A DNA stretch of 64,000 nucleotides from CAZAPO01 sp044841755 (GCA_044841755.1 JAXOFM010000005.1:62001-126000), one strand, 5' to 3'; positions 51,581 through 60,844 are shown, numbered from the stretch's first letter. The notes: a model not told the origin generated them from the letters alone. Translations and numbers: made by a program.

Positions 51581-52887
51581 TACTCAAAACTGATCTTCAA
51601 AATGTTTTCGGTTGTTTCTGTTACTTTATATCTATTATCAGCACGGTAACCTATAACCCAAACAATATCATCACCAGAACACATTAGCAATGCATTCTCT
51701 TTATCGATTAGTGAAAACTTCTCATCTTTAAAATATTTACTGACCTTCTTTTTACCTTTCATTCCAATTGGATAAAACACATCACCCTCTCGTTTTTTTC
51801 TAACTGTTAATGGGAATTTCAGCTTATCAAGATCAACATAAATAGTTTGATTTGATAATTTATCAATAACATTAACAGATGATATTTTCATAGTTCCATT
51901 TGGCAATGACACTCTATTTTTATCTTTATCAATGAGTGCCTCAAACTCCTCTTTTTCTAATAACTCTGATAAGATTAAGTGATTTCTGTCCTTTAAAAGC
52001 CTCCATCCTTTTGAAAAAACCTGAGTACCACTTTGAGTATCTAATAACCCAACTACATCATTCCACTCTTTAAAACCATAATCTTTTAAAAGCTCATATA
52101 AATATGCTTTTGGATTATTTTGAGATTTAATGACATCTATATTTAAATAAACTCCATTAGACTTAACCTCAATCACTTTATCTGAAACCTCATCTATTCT
52201 GTCCTCAACAATCTGTTTAGCACCTTTTAAATGATCTAGGGTTTCAGTGAAATTTTTAAGCATCTGAGGATTAATTCCTTTCAGAATTGGAATTACTTCA
52301 TGACGCAACTTATTTCTCAAATATTTTGTGGAAGCGTTACTTTTATCTTCTCTCCAGCGTATTTTAAATTCTTGAGTGAAGTCTTCTATATCTTGACGAG
52401 CAAATTGCAATAAGGGTCTTACGATGTTTCCCTTAATCTCAGGTATTCCAGTTAACCCATCTAACCCAGACCCTCGACTTAAATTAATAAGGAAAGTCTC
52501 TAAATTGTCATCTGCATGATGAGCAGTTAATATATAATCAAAATTTAGTCTTTCACATAAATCATCAAACCAGTTATATCTTAAATCACGTGCCGCCATT
52601 TGAGTTGAAAGCTTATGCTCTTTAGCATAGTTCTTGGTATCGAATTCTTGGACAAATGTCTCAATGCCTAATTTTAAACCAAGAGCTTCTACAAAACGCT
52701 GATCTTCGTCACTCTCTTTTCCTCGGAGGTTAAAGTTACAATGTGCTAAAGCAATATCTAAACTAACATCTTTACATAAATATGCTAGCACTACACTATC
52801 AATACCACCAGAAATGGCAACAATCAACCTACTTTCTAAAAGAAAAGGGAAGTTCTCTCTAATATGTATTTTGAACTCTTTAAGCAT
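51580..52887 (-). CDS. tilS: tRNA(Ile)-lysidine synthase
   Basis: A 435-residue enzyme that turns the anticodon C34 of tRNA(Ile2) into lysidine so that AUA is read, an essential step. The ATP-pyrophosphatase P-loop SGGIDSVVLAYLC is at about residues 25-37, followed by the N-type domain with TAHHADDNLETFLINL (about 120-135) and PLLQFARQDIEDF (about 162-174), and a C-terminal tRNA-binding part (about 330-435, VRKKREGDVFYPIGMKGKKK). It lies between pabB and the YheT gene, all on one strand with small gaps. Confidence 0.95.
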   Translation of the reverse strand: MLKEFKIHIRENFPFLLESRLIVAISGGIDSVVLAYLCKDVSLDIALAHCNFNLRGKESDEDQRFVEALGLKLGIETFVQEFDTKNYAKEHKLSTQMAARDLRYNWFDDLCERLNFDYILTAHHADDNLETFLINLSRGSGLDGLTGIPEIKGNIVRPLLQFARQDIEDFTQEFKIRWREDKSNASTKYLRNKLRHEVIPILKGINPQMLKNFTETLDHLKGAKQIVEDRIDEVSDKVIEVKSNGVYLNIDVIKSQNNPKAYLYELLKDYGFKEWNDVVGLLDTQSGTQVFSKGWRLLKDRNHLILSELLEKEEFEALIDKDKNRVSLPNGTMKISSVNVIDKLSNQTIYVDLDKLKFPLTVRKKREGDVFYPIGMKGKKKVSKYFKDEKFSLIDKENALLMCSGDDIVWVIGYRADNRYKVTETTENILKISFE

Positions 52888-52900
52888 TTCTAAATTTAAG

Positions 52901-54196
52901 CTAATTCTCTAAAACCTGTCGCATTGCTTTAGCTTTCACTAGACATTCTTCGTATTCTTTTAAAGGATTACTTTTTGCTGTAATTGCTCCTCCGACCGAA
53001 TATGACACATATTGTTTTGAGGCATTGTACAAAATACTGCGAATAACAACATTAAAATCAAAATCACCTTCTGGAGTAAAATAACCAACAGCTCCGGAGT
53101 AGAGCCCACGTTTGGTTTCTTCTAACGCTTCAATAATTTTCATTGCAGATATCTTTGGTGCTCCAGTCATACTTCCCATTGGAAAAGTAGATTCTAAAAC
53201 ATCAACAGGATGTACCTCATCACCAACCTTTGAAGTCACTGTTGAAATCATTTGGTGCACCTGGTCGAATGTATAAACCTTACATAATTCTTCAACAGTT
53301 ACACTTCCTTTAATTGCTGTTTTTGCAAGGTCATTCCTTACCAGATCAACAATCATAATATTTTCGCTACGCTCTTTAGTATCTCTTTCTAATTGCTCCC
53401 TTAACAATCTATCTTCTTCTGCATCTAATGACCTTCTTGCTGTTCCTTTTATTGGCTGTGAAACAATTTCGTTACCATCTTTTTTCAGGTAGCGTTCTGG
53501 AGTAGCCGACAAGAGATATTTATCAAATAACTTTAAATAGGTAGCAAAGGGAGGTTTAGAAATTTCGTTTAGACTTCTATAAGTTTCTAAAGGATTAATT
53601 GTTGTATCCTCTGCATAAAACTCTTGACAAAAATTGGCTTCATAAATATCTCCTCTATGAATATGAGCAAGCATTTGCTTTACCTTACTAAAATACTCGT
53701 CCTTATGAATTCTTAAATGAATCTTTACTCCATTACTATGTTTTCCATTCTTAGGTTTACTAGACTTTATTTCCTTATAGTCCTGTTCAAATTCATCAGC
53801 TATAAAATTTAGGTATAAAATATTTAGCCTATTTCCTTTTAAAAGAAATAGTTTTTTAGGTTGAAAAAAGAAGAGCTCAGGAAATTCTAGACCGTCAAAA
53901 TTATTAGATTGTAAATCTTCTACATCATTCTTTAAATCGTAAGACAAATAACCAAACAACCAATCTTTTGTTATTGACTGGTACTCCTTAAGTTTGTCAA
54001 AAGCATCCTTATAATCTGTTTTTATACTTGTAAAGGCATCTACTGCTAAAATGGCATCGTACTGCGCCTGATGGCCTTTATAATAATTTGAATCTAACCA
54101 AACTATCTCATCAAACTGCTGACTCCAAAGCAAGAGCTTTTCTTTAAAAGCTAAAGTATTCTTCAGTAAAATTGACTTATGAGTACGCAATAACAA
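52901..54196 (-). CDS. pabB: Aminodeoxychorismate synthase component I
   Basis: A 431-residue chorismate-binding enzyme that aminates chorismate to 4-amino-4-deoxychorismate for folate. The motif QPIKGTARR (about residues 246-254) carries the Lys that distinguishes PabB from the PIAGT of TrpE, and further signatures are HIHRGDIYEANFC (about 178-190), RSENIMIVDLVRNDLAK (about 274-290) and FPMGSMTGAPK (about 338-348). The start appears to be TTG at 54196, or the TTG two codons later; no good ATG exists. It is followed by tilS after 13 bases. PabA and PabC are not seen. Confidence 0.92.
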   Translation of the reverse strand: MLLRTHKSILLKNTLAFKEKLLLWSQQFDEIVWLDSNYYKGHQAQYDAILAVDAFTSIKTDYKDAFDKLKEYQSITKDWLFGYLSYDLKNDVEDLQSNNFDGLEFPELFFFQPKKLFLLKGNRLNILYLNFIADEFEQDYKEIKSSKPKNGKHSNGVKIHLRIHKDEYFSKVKQMLAHIHRGDIYEANFCQEFYAEDTTINPLETYRSLNEISKPPFATYLKLFDKYLLSATPERYLKKDGNEIVSQPIKGTARRSLDAEEDRLLREQLERDTKERSENIMIVDLVRNDLAKTAIKGSVTVEELCKVYTFDQVHQMISTVTSKVGDEVHPVDVLESTFPMGSMTGAPKISAMKIIEALEETKRGLYSGAVGYFTPEGDFDFNVVIRSILYNASKQYVSYSVGGAITAKSNPLKEYEECLVKAKAMRQVLEN

Positions 54197-54265
54197 ATAG
54201 TTTGATTAAGCCGCTAATTTAATGAGATAATGTGAATAAAAAAGTAGCTTTAGAATTAGAAATTA

Positions 54266-54273
54266 TACATTTG
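54266..54273 (+). promoter_or_regulatory. -7 box of the RNA helicase gene
   Basis: TACATTTG, exact TAnnTTTG match, 16 bases before the GTG start codon of the helicase. No clear -33 TTG at standard distance. Confidence 0.42.
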
Positions 54274-54289
54274 CATACAAATTAACAAT

Positions 54290-55645
54290 GTGACCTTTCA
54301 AGAGCTAAACTTAAACACTCCATTACGAAATGCAATTGATGACCTAGGCTTCGAAAAGCCTACCCCTATTCAAGCGCAATCATTTAATATTATTGGCTCT
54401 GGGAGCGACATGGTTGGTATAGCGCAAACTGGTACTGGTAAAACTTTTGCTTATGGATTACCAATACTAAAAAACCTCCCTTTTTCTAGACAAGAGAATC
54501 CAAGGGTTTTAATATTGGTTCCAACACGCGAATTGGTTGTGCAAGTAGTTGATGAGTTTGAGAAAATTGCTCAGTACATTAATGTTAGAATACTGGGAGT
54601 CTATGGAGGTACTAATATTAATACTCAAAAGCAGCAAGTAGCTCAAGGACTGGATATTTTAGTAGCAACTCCTGGAAGATTATATGATCTTGCCGTAAGT
54701 CGTGTACTTCAGCTTAAATCTATTCAAAAATTGGTAATAGACGAAGTTGATGTGATGCTAGACCTAGGATTTAGGCATCAGCTACTTAATATTTTTGATA
54801 TTCTTCCAGAAAGAAGACAAAACATTATGTTTTCTGCGACTATGACTAAAGATGTTGATGAATTGATCAATGATTTTTTCGTTAACCCAAAGAAAGTGTC
54901 TATTGCAGTTTCAGGAACACCTCTTGATAATATTCAACAAGAACGCTATAATGTTCCAAATTTCTACACCAAAGTAAATCTTGTAAATTATCTATTACAA
55001 GATATGGAAACCTATCAAAGGGTTTTAATTTTTGTTGCTTATAAACGTATGGCAGATCGCTTGTTTGAGCAACTTGAAGAAACATTTTACGGTCAATGCG
55101 CAGTGATACATTCTAACAAAACTCAGAACTATCGTTTACGAAGTATTGAGGCATTTGAGGAAGGTGAAAGTAGAATTTTGGTTGCGACAGACGTGATGGC
55201 TAGAGGATTAGATATTGATGACATTACGCATGTTATAAATTTTGACACACCAGATTATCCTGAAAATTACATGCACCGTATTGGTAGGACTGGTCGTGCG
55301 GAAAAAGAAGGTTATGCTCTGGTTTTTTCTACCGAAAACGAACAAGAAGCACTTCAAAATATTGAAGAACTTATGCAAATTAAAGTTCCGCTTTTAGATT
55401 TACCAGAAGAAGTAGAAATCTCTAAAGAGCTTATCGAAGAAGAACGCCCACAAATTAAGGAACGTCACAACCCCTTAAAACGAAAAACTGACGAATACAC
55501 TCCTGGAGAGGCATTTCATGAAAAGAAAGAGAAGAATCAAAAAACCAATCAAGGAGGTTCTTATAGACGAAAAATAAAACAGAAATATAAAAAACCTAAA
55601 ACTAGAGGTGATAAAAATTATAATAAAAAGAAAAGACGAAAGTAA
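54290..55645 (+). CDS. DEAD-box-type RNA helicase with DEVD motif II
   Basis: A 451-residue helicase with a GTG start (54290). The Q motif GFEKPTPIQAQ (residues 20-30), Walker A AQTGTGKT (45-52), PTRELV (78-83), motif II DEVD (D151-D154), motif III SAT (about 184), and motif VI HRIGRTGRA (about 331-339) are all present, with a Lys/Arg-rich RNA-binding tail (about 400-451). Motif II reads DEVD where the family has DEAD; the GTT codon at 153 is unambiguous. Such enzymes remodel rRNA or mRNA at low temperature. It has its own promoter and terminator. Confidence 0.93.
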   Translation: MTFQELNLNTPLRNAIDDLGFEKPTPIQAQSFNIIGSGSDMVGIAQTGTGKTFAYGLPILKNLPFSRQENPRVLILVPTRELVVQVVDEFEKIAQYINVRILGVYGGTNINTQKQQVAQGLDILVATPGRLYDLAVSRVLQLKSIQKLVIDEVDVMLDLGFRHQLLNIFDILPERRQNIMFSATMTKDVDELINDFFVNPKKVSIAVSGTPLDNIQQERYNVPNFYTKVNLVNYLLQDMETYQRVLIFVAYKRMADRLFEQLEETFYGQCAVIHSNKTQNYRLRSIEAFEEGESRILVATDVMARGLDIDDITHVINFDTPDYPENYMHRIGRTGRAEKEGYALVFSTENEQEALQNIEELMQIKVPLLDLPEEVEISKELIEEERPQIKERHNPLKRKTDEYTPGEAFHEKKEKNQKTNQGGSYRRKIKQKYKKPKTRGDKNYNKKKRRK

Positions 55646-55647
55646 TT

Positions 55648-55677
55648 AAAAAGCGAGCCCAATAGCTCGCTTTTTTT
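55648..55677. terminator. Bidirectional terminator after the RNA helicase gene
   Basis: Stem AAAGCGAGC/GCTCGCTTT with a loop of about six bases, A run on the left, seven Ts on the right; it serves the helicase and the convergent 55712 gene. Confidence 0.87.
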
Positions 55678-55711
55678 ATTTAGTTATATTATTAATATTT
55701 TTAATTAGTGC

Positions 55712-56149
55712 TTATAGTTTCTGCCAATTCCAAGCCTGAAATATTATTATTGAAAAAATTAAAACTTCTACAATATTAAAGAGCACGAAAAATTTCTGCC
55801 ATTCACTGCTTATACTTGAAATTATAATGAGGACTGACATGCAAGTATATAATAATGCTACAATAATATTTAACCACTTATTAATCTTTGGTCTTAGAAA
55901 TACAGAAAGAAATATCATTAAAGTAGGAACAATTAAAATTAGTGAAAAAATAACCAGAAGTCCAGGTGTGGTTGGTCCCATTGGAGTTTGAAGCTTTATC
56001 ATTTTTTCCAATTTCTCTGGTGTCATTAAACGAAAATAATCGGCATAGATATACAGAAACATTAAACTAGTCCAAAGAGCCGCTAATTTTATCTTTATAT
56101 CAACTTTGTAATCTATCAAGGATTTTGAATTATTATTGCTTTTACTCAT
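55712..56149 (-). CDS. Four-helix membrane protein, unknown
   Basis: A 145-residue protein with four hydrophobic helices (about residues 20-38, 60-85, 90-112 and 115-140) and short polar loops. The N-terminus is Ser/Asn/Lys rich. No family signature is recognised; the layout is that of small integral membrane proteins often called DUF-type in Bacteroidota. It follows the DUF6624-like gene by 97 bases on the same strand. Confidence 0.7.
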   Translation of the reverse strand: MSKSNNNSKSLIDYKVDIKIKLAALWTSLMFLYIYADYFRLMTPEKLEKMIKLQTPMGPTTPGLLVIFSLILIVPTLMIFLSVFLRPKINKWLNIIVALLYTCMSVLIIISSISSEWQKFFVLFNIVEVLIFSIIIFQAWNWQKL

Positions 56150-56246
56150 TTTTTGATTGATTTTATTTAATGCTTAGACTTTAGGCATTAAAAAAGGTTT
56201 AAAATATTAAAAGAAAAACTTAATAATAAACCACCAATCAAGCTCT

Positions 56247-56942
56247 CTAATTATTCTTCTTATTGATAGACTTTTTTTGCTCCAACTGAAAAGTTTTACT
56301 TCGCTCTGTTTGCTCTTCAAGGTTCCAATCAAAATCGAAACGTTGTTTTAAAAATTCTTTAATTGGTCCTAGGCCAATTTTAGCGCGACGTTCGTCAATA
56401 TTTGCTGGATCATAAACAGGCCATACATTAAAACTTTTAGTATCTGGATAGTACTTCATCTGCCCACCATAGATTTGTAATTCTCCTTTATCTGTAGCTA
56501 TTCTATCTTCTGCTCTCACTAAAAAGCGTGCTTCTAGTTGATCATCTTCTACAGCTTGCTTCATCATTGGTAAGTATTTTTCGCGCACTTCTAAGCTAGA
56601 ATGTTGCAATACATTTGCTATAGTCCAATTACCTTGCATTCCAATTAGACTCTTTTTTGGCCAACCGTAAGTATCTAAGATGTAGGTTACTTTTTCTTCA
56701 TTAACTACATGGTTTTTTTTATATATGGCTTGATAATAATTGAATCCTTCAGAATCTACTCCATGAATTCGTCTTACTGAGTCACGTTTTCTTAGAGGTC
56801 CTTGTTCTGTATTCCAAACAGTATCTAAAACAGCTACTAAATTTTCAAGTTTTATAGTATCTATTTTTACTACCTCTGTTTGTGAAGTGATATTCCAAGG
56901 AAATAATAAAGATAGGAGGGTAATTAATAACGATATTCTCAT
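56247..56942 (-). CDS. DUF6624-like exported protein
   Basis: A 231-residue protein with a signal peptide (residues 1-21, ending ITSQ). The pattern ILDTYGWPKKSLIG (about residues 90-103), VLQHSSLEVREKYLPMM (about 111-127), VRAEDRIATDKGELQIYGGQ (about 142-161) and NIDERRAKIGLGPIKEFL (about 187-204) matches DUF6624, a family with conserved GWP, HS and YG.Q residues but no known activity. It lies on the minus strand, upstream of the four-helix membrane protein gene. Confidence 0.72.
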   Translation of the reverse strand: MRISLLITLLSLLFPWNITSQTEVVKIDTIKLENLVAVLDTVWNTEQGPLRKRDSVRRIHGVDSEGFNYYQAIYKKNHVVNEEKVTYILDTYGWPKKSLIGMQGNWTIANVLQHSSLEVREKYLPMMKQAVEDDQLEARFLVRAEDRIATDKGELQIYGGQMKYYPDTKSFNVWPVYDPANIDERRAKIGLGPIKEFLKQRFDFDWNLEEQTERSKTFQLEQKKSINKKNN

Positions 56943-57010
56943 TTTTTTGATTTATTTATTTTGGAAAAACTCTATTACAACAAAAATTAAGCCAGCTAAA
57001 GTTCATTCAC

Positions 57011-57038
57011 AAAAAAAGGCAAACTTTTTAGTTTGCCT
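57011..57038 (-). terminator. Terminator downstream of the ExbB-like gene
   Basis: Stem AGGCAAAC/GTTTGCCT with a six-base loop; on the minus strand seven Ts follow. It ends the serine hydrolase-ExbB-like transcript. Confidence 0.83.
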
Positions 57039-57072
57039 CCATATATTCTTGATCTTTTTATTAAGGTTTTAA

Positions 57073-57468
57073 TCACAATCTTAAAATTAAAATCCCAATT
57101 CTTCCAATTATAAAGACTAAAGTACCAAACACAGTAGAAAGAAATGACACTTTTAGTCCTGCTGCAAAAACACCTGAATTAGCCATCCCGTTAATTGCTT
57201 CTAATGAGTCAAATGCCGTAATCAATCCAATAATTGATGAAAAGAAACCAATAACTAATCCTAAAAGACTGACATCTGCAATTAAGGCAATGTTCTTTTT
57301 GGTTTTTTCTACATTATCTTTACTTAAAAAGCCTTTAGCTATAAAATAAAATATAAGAATTAAGCACAATAAGATTATCGACATAAAAAAAGGGCCTCCT
57401 TCTATAAATCTATCTACAAAAGGGTTACTCAATAAGGCTTGTGTTTTTAAAATGAGTAAACGTTTCAT
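57073..57468 (-). CDS. Short MotA/TolQ/ExbB-type membrane protein
   Basis: A 131-residue protein with three helices (about residues 27-46, 66-90 and 100-128). The last two carry the ExbB/TolQ/MotA signature: GLVIGFFSSIIGLITAFDSL (about 71-90) and GLKVSFLSTVFGTLVFIIG (about 104-122). It is about half the length of ExbB and has no ExbD/TolR partner nearby, so a role as a proton channel is uncertain; it may be an assembly or accessory factor. It starts 10 bases after the serine hydrolase gene. Confidence 0.78.
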   Translation of the reverse strand: MKRLLILKTQALLSNPFVDRFIEGGPFFMSIILLCLILIFYFIAKGFLSKDNVEKTKKNIALIADVSLLGLVIGFFSSIIGLITAFDSLEAINGMANSGVFAAGLKVSFLSTVFGTLVFIIGRIGILILRL

Positions 57469-57478
57469 TGTTTTAAAT

Positions 57479-58807
57479 TTATTGTTTTTTTGTGAATTTA
57501 ATTGGTTGATTATCTCCTTGCTTGAACATTAACGTTCTATTATCTAAATTGAAGTTTAGCTTCACACCAATAGCATCAAAAGTGAATTCATCCTCATTAG
57601 TTGGTAATAGTTCTTTTAAGCTGCTTCCTTCTGGAGCTCCTTTTAAAGTTTTCCCACTAGCTTCAAAAACTAGATCGTATGGAGTTTCTTCACTTTCATA
57701 AACACCAACATATTGTTTTATTTGTGCTGCTGTTAATTCAATCTTGCTAAAATTTGGCAACTGAATATCCATTCCCATGCTTGCTTGAAAAACGTTTCTA
57801 ACAATTCCCATTTTTTCATAACTGAGCCCATTAGATGTAAGGGCTAATGCCATTTTTAAATTTGGCACATAAACTAACATAGATTGAAATCCATCAATAC
57901 CTCCATCATGACCATACATATCTATTCCTTGAAAATCTGTATGAAAGATTCCTTTTCCAAAACCTTTGTCTGAAGTTATTGTCATTTCCTTTAGACTCTT
58001 TTCAGAAATAAGTTTTCCGTTAAACAAAGCTTCAATAAAAACAAGTAAATCTGTAGGAGTAGATATAAGTGCTCCAGCCCCTCCTGGTAAACTCATATGA
58101 GTTTCGGGTGATTGTTGCCAAATATCATCTTGGAAGTTATAGGAATGGCACTCATTATTATGTATATCCACTACTCCGCCATAATAAGTGTTTTCAAGCT
58201 TAAGCCTACCAGCAATACGATTTTGCACTGCTTCAGCATATGATGTGTTATCAAGGTTTTCAATAATATAACCTAGTAGCAAGTAATTGGTATTACTATA
58301 CTCCTCTCCTTCTCCTGGCAGAAAATCGGCTTCAAATTTTTTTATTCTGGAAACCATAATCTCTGGAGTTGCAGGTTTATTTTTCCATGTTCCAAACTCA
58401 TCAGCATTTGTTAGATTATACAGCCCACTACTGTGACTTAACAAATGATTAATTGTAATTTTGTCTGCATTAGTGATTTTTGGATAAAATACTGACAATG
58501 GTGTTTCAAGTGATAATTTTTGCTCATCGATAAGTTGAAAAATCATTGTTGCAGTGAAAGTTTTGGTAATTGACCCTATCTTGTACTTAGAATCTTTTGT
58601 GGCCATTTTACTTTCCTTGTAGCTAATATATTGATAGCCCTTAGAGTTATTATATATATGCTTACCATTTTTCGCAACTGCTAAACTACCCATAAATTTC
58701 TCGTTTTGAAAAAGCACTTCTAGATATTGATCTAATTTCCCAAAAGTTGGCACCTGCGAAAAACCTAAACAGCTTGTGAATAAAAAAAGAATAACTACTC
58801 GTTTCAT
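57479..58807 (-). CDS. Exported serine hydrolase, beta-lactamase/class C-like
   Basis: A 442-residue protein from MKRVVILF at 58807; the ATG at 58885 is rejected since a -7 box lies downstream of it and the signal peptide (residues 1-18, ending GFSQ) begins at 58807. The triad motifs are SITK (S79, K82), YSNTNYLLLGY (about 171) and HDGGIDGF (about 300). A C-terminal beta domain (about 350-442) resembles the DUF3471/lipocalin-like extension. Together with the short ExbB-like gene it forms a two-gene transcript, divergent from a LytS/LytTR pair. Confidence 0.9.
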   Translation of the reverse strand: MKRVVILFLFTSCLGFSQVPTFGKLDQYLEVLFQNEKFMGSLAVAKNGKHIYNNSKGYQYISYKESKMATKDSKYKIGSITKTFTATMIFQLIDEQKLSLETPLSVFYPKITNADKITINHLLSHSSGLYNLTNADEFGTWKNKPATPEIMVSRIKKFEADFLPGEGEEYSNTNYLLLGYIIENLDNTSYAEAVQNRIAGRLKLENTYYGGVVDIHNNECHSYNFQDDIWQQSPETHMSLPGGAGALISTPTDLLVFIEALFNGKLISEKSLKEMTITSDKGFGKGIFHTDFQGIDMYGHDGGIDGFQSMLVYVPNLKMALALTSNGLSYEKMGIVRNVFQASMGMDIQLPNFSKIELTAAQIKQYVGVYESEETPYDLVFEASGKTLKGAPEGSSLKELLPTNEDEFTFDAIGVKLNFNLDNRTLMFKQGDNQPIKFTKKQ

Positions 58808-58833
58808 GATTGTTTGTATTTGATTAATAGATT

Positions 58834-58841
58834 CAAACTTA
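58834..58841 (-). promoter_or_regulatory. -7 box of the serine hydrolase gene
   Basis: On the minus strand TAAGTTTG, exact TAnnTTTG match, 27 bases before the start at 58807. This position supports the shorter start over the one at 58885. Confidence 0.47.
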
Positions 58842-58951
58842 AGTGGTTTATTAACTCTTAATTTATAATTGCGATGAATGACCATTTTAAGAATCGATTC
58901 TACATACTTTGTTTAAATCCCTCGCTTAAACCGCTATTCGTCTATAAAACC

Positions 58952-58981
58952 TTGAATACCTAAAGAAATGTACTAATATTG
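58952..58981 (+). promoter_or_regulatory. Promoter of the LytS/LytTR pair
   Basis: TTG at 58952-58954, a spacer of 19 bases, then TAATATTG at 58974-58981 (one mismatch to TAnnTTTG). The start codon at 58989 is 8 bases later, so the mRNA is likely leaderless, or translation begins at the ATG 58998. Confidence 0.5.
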
Positions 58982-58988
58982 TAAAGGC

Positions 58989-60065
58989 ATGAAGACTATG
59001 TTTGATAAGGGACTCATTTTAAATTACAGTATAAAAATTGTACTTCACATATTATTTTGGGGTGCAGTTCTGCTGTTTTATACCTACTTTTTTGCAGTAG
59101 ATAGTAATAATTTTAATTATGTTCTTTCTTTTTCGTTGTTCTTGATGCCAATTACAATTGCAACTACTTATGTGTCTATTTACAAACTTATTCCTGAGTA
59201 TTTAGTAACAAAGCGCTATCTTAAGTTTTCGCTTTACAGCGCATATACACTTATTATTTCTGCTTACCTCATTATTATTTCAATATTTTTTGGACTGGTT
59301 TACTTATCAAACTTTCAGTATCAAAATATGGCTCCTATTAGCAGGAGTTTATTATTGGTAATGATTGCCGTTTATTTAGTTGTGATTGTTGCTAGTGCTT
59401 TTAAGCTATTAAAATTGAATGTCAAAAACACTGAAAGAACAAGTAAACTAGAAAAAAAAATACTTGAAACACAATTAAAATTAAAAGAGCAGGAACTCAA
59501 TTACTTAAAAATGCAAATTCATCCTCATTTTTTGTTCAATACTTTGAATACAATGTATGGTTTTGCATTAAAAAAGGCAGATGAAACTCCAGAGATAATT
59601 TTAAAACTTTCTAATCTACTTGATTATTTGCTTTATCAAATAAACAAACCACATGTTTTACTAAGTGATGAAATTGCTCATATTAAAGACTATATAGATC
59701 TGGAACAAATTCGTTTTAATGATACGCTAAAGTGTTCCATTAATGTAGATATAGTTAACGAGCATTTAAAAATTGCTCCAATGCTTTTTCTACCATTTAT
59801 TGAAAATAGTTTTAAGCACGGATCTATAGTCAATGGATTTTTAAAGATAAATATTGACTTTAGCTGTAAAGAAAATGAAGTTTATTTTAAGATAACAAAT
59901 AGTATGAATTCCGATAGAAACTCTAAATCTCATGGATTGGGTTTAGATAATATTAAAAAACGATTAGAATTATTATATAAAAACAATTATAAGCTAAGCA
60001 TTAACGACAGGAAAACTGTTTATGAGGTTGAACTCATTATTAAAACTAAAGTAGATGGAAATTAA
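58989..60065 (+). CDS. LytS-type sensor histidine kinase
   Basis: A 358-residue sensor kinase of the His_kinase (LytS/YehU) type. Four membrane helices (about residues 13-36, 45-65, 82-107 and 120-140) without a large sensor domain, a coiled-coil linker (150-172), then QIHPHFLFNTLN (177-188, with the acceptor histidine H180) and an ATPase domain (about 255-355; N box IENSFKHG, G box GLGLDNIKKRL). It overlaps the LytTR regulator by 11 bases, so the two are a cognate pair. The signal is unknown. Confidence 0.95.
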   Translation: MKTMFDKGLILNYSIKIVLHILFWGAVLLFYTYFFAVDSNNFNYVLSFSLFLMPITIATTYVSIYKLIPEYLVTKRYLKFSLYSAYTLIISAYLIIISIFFGLVYLSNFQYQNMAPISRSLLLVMIAVYLVVIVASAFKLLKLNVKNTERTSKLEKKILETQLKLKEQELNYLKMQIHPHFLFNTLNTMYGFALKKADETPEIILKLSNLLDYLLYQINKPHVLLSDEIAHIKDYIDLEQIRFNDTLKCSINVDIVNEHLKIAPMLFLPFIENSFKHGSIVNGFLKINIDFSCKENEVYFKITNSMNSDRNSKSHGLGLDNIKKRLELLYKNNYKLSINDRKTVYEVELIIKTKVDGN

Positions 60066-60759
60066 ATGCATAGTTGTTGATGACGAATCTGTTGCTAGAG
60101 AGGTGATAATTTCACACTTATCAAAAATTGATAATATATCTGTTATTGCAAGCTGTAGTAATGCAATTGAAGCATTTAACATCTTAAGTTCTCAACACAT
60201 AGATTTGATTTTCTTAGATATAAATATGCCTGAAATATCTGGAATTTCTTTTGCTAAAACCATTAATAAAGATTCAAAAATCATCTTCACAACTGCATAT
60301 CGTGAATATGCTATCGAGAGTTTTGAATTGGAAGCAGTAGATTACTTATTAAAACCCATATCATTTGAACGACTTTTAAAAGCCGTAAACTTATATTTTA
60401 AAGTTCATACGAAATCAGATATCGAAATAAATGAAAGTGTTAATGCTAATGATTTCACTTTTGTTCGCTCTGATAGAAAAATGATTAAAATTAACTTTGA
60501 AGATATCATTTACATTGAAAGTCTAAGCGATTATGTTAAGTTTCATCTCAAGGACAAAATAATTACCTCTAGAGATACTATTTCATCTGTAGAGGGGAAG
60601 CTCCCTAAAAATAATTTCATTCGTATTCATAGATCTTTTATCGTTGCGGTACAAATGATAACTTCCTTTACTAGTGAGGAAATTGTAATTGAAAAAACTT
60701 CCTTACCTATAAGCAGAAGTTATAAAGAGCAGGTGCTTCAAAAACTTAGAAACTATTAA
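60055..60759 (+). CDS. LytTR-family response regulator
   Basis: A 234-residue response regulator: a receiver domain (residues 1-115) with D9, D10 and the phospho-acceptor D55 (LDINMPE) plus K100 (LLKPISF), and a LytTR DNA-binding domain (about 133-234) with FTFVRSDRKMIKINFEDIIYIES (first part) and NFIRIHRSFIVAV. LytTR proteins bind direct repeats upstream of their targets. The gene overlaps the kinase by 11 bases. The divergent serine hydrolase is the nearest candidate target. Confidence 0.96.
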   Translation: MEIKCIVVDDESVAREVIISHLSKIDNISVIASCSNAIEAFNILSSQHIDLIFLDINMPEISGISFAKTINKDSKIIFTTAYREYAIESFELEAVDYLLKPISFERLLKAVNLYFKVHTKSDIEINESVNANDFTFVRSDRKMIKINFEDIIYIESLSDYVKFHLKDKIITSRDTISSVEGKLPKNNFIRIHRSFIVAVQMITSFTSEEIVIEKTSLPISRSYKEQVLQKLRNY

Positions 60760-60793
60760 ATAATTTAATAGCCAAAAAGTAAGCTCATTATCA

Positions 60794-60801
60794 TAAATTT
60801 G
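60794..60801 (+). promoter_or_regulatory. -7 box of the S1/P1 nuclease gene
   Basis: TAAATTTG, exact TAnnTTTG match, 43 bases upstream of the nuclease start. Confidence 0.42.
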
Positions 60802-60844
60802 CAAAGATTTAATTTCTTTATCGCAAACAACAATATCAGTTCAT

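Noticed and set aside
54288..54290. ATG at 54288 as the start of the RNA helicase
   Set aside because: It is directly followed by TGA; the overlapping GTG at 54290 is in the correct frame and begins the Q-motif region at the usual distance.
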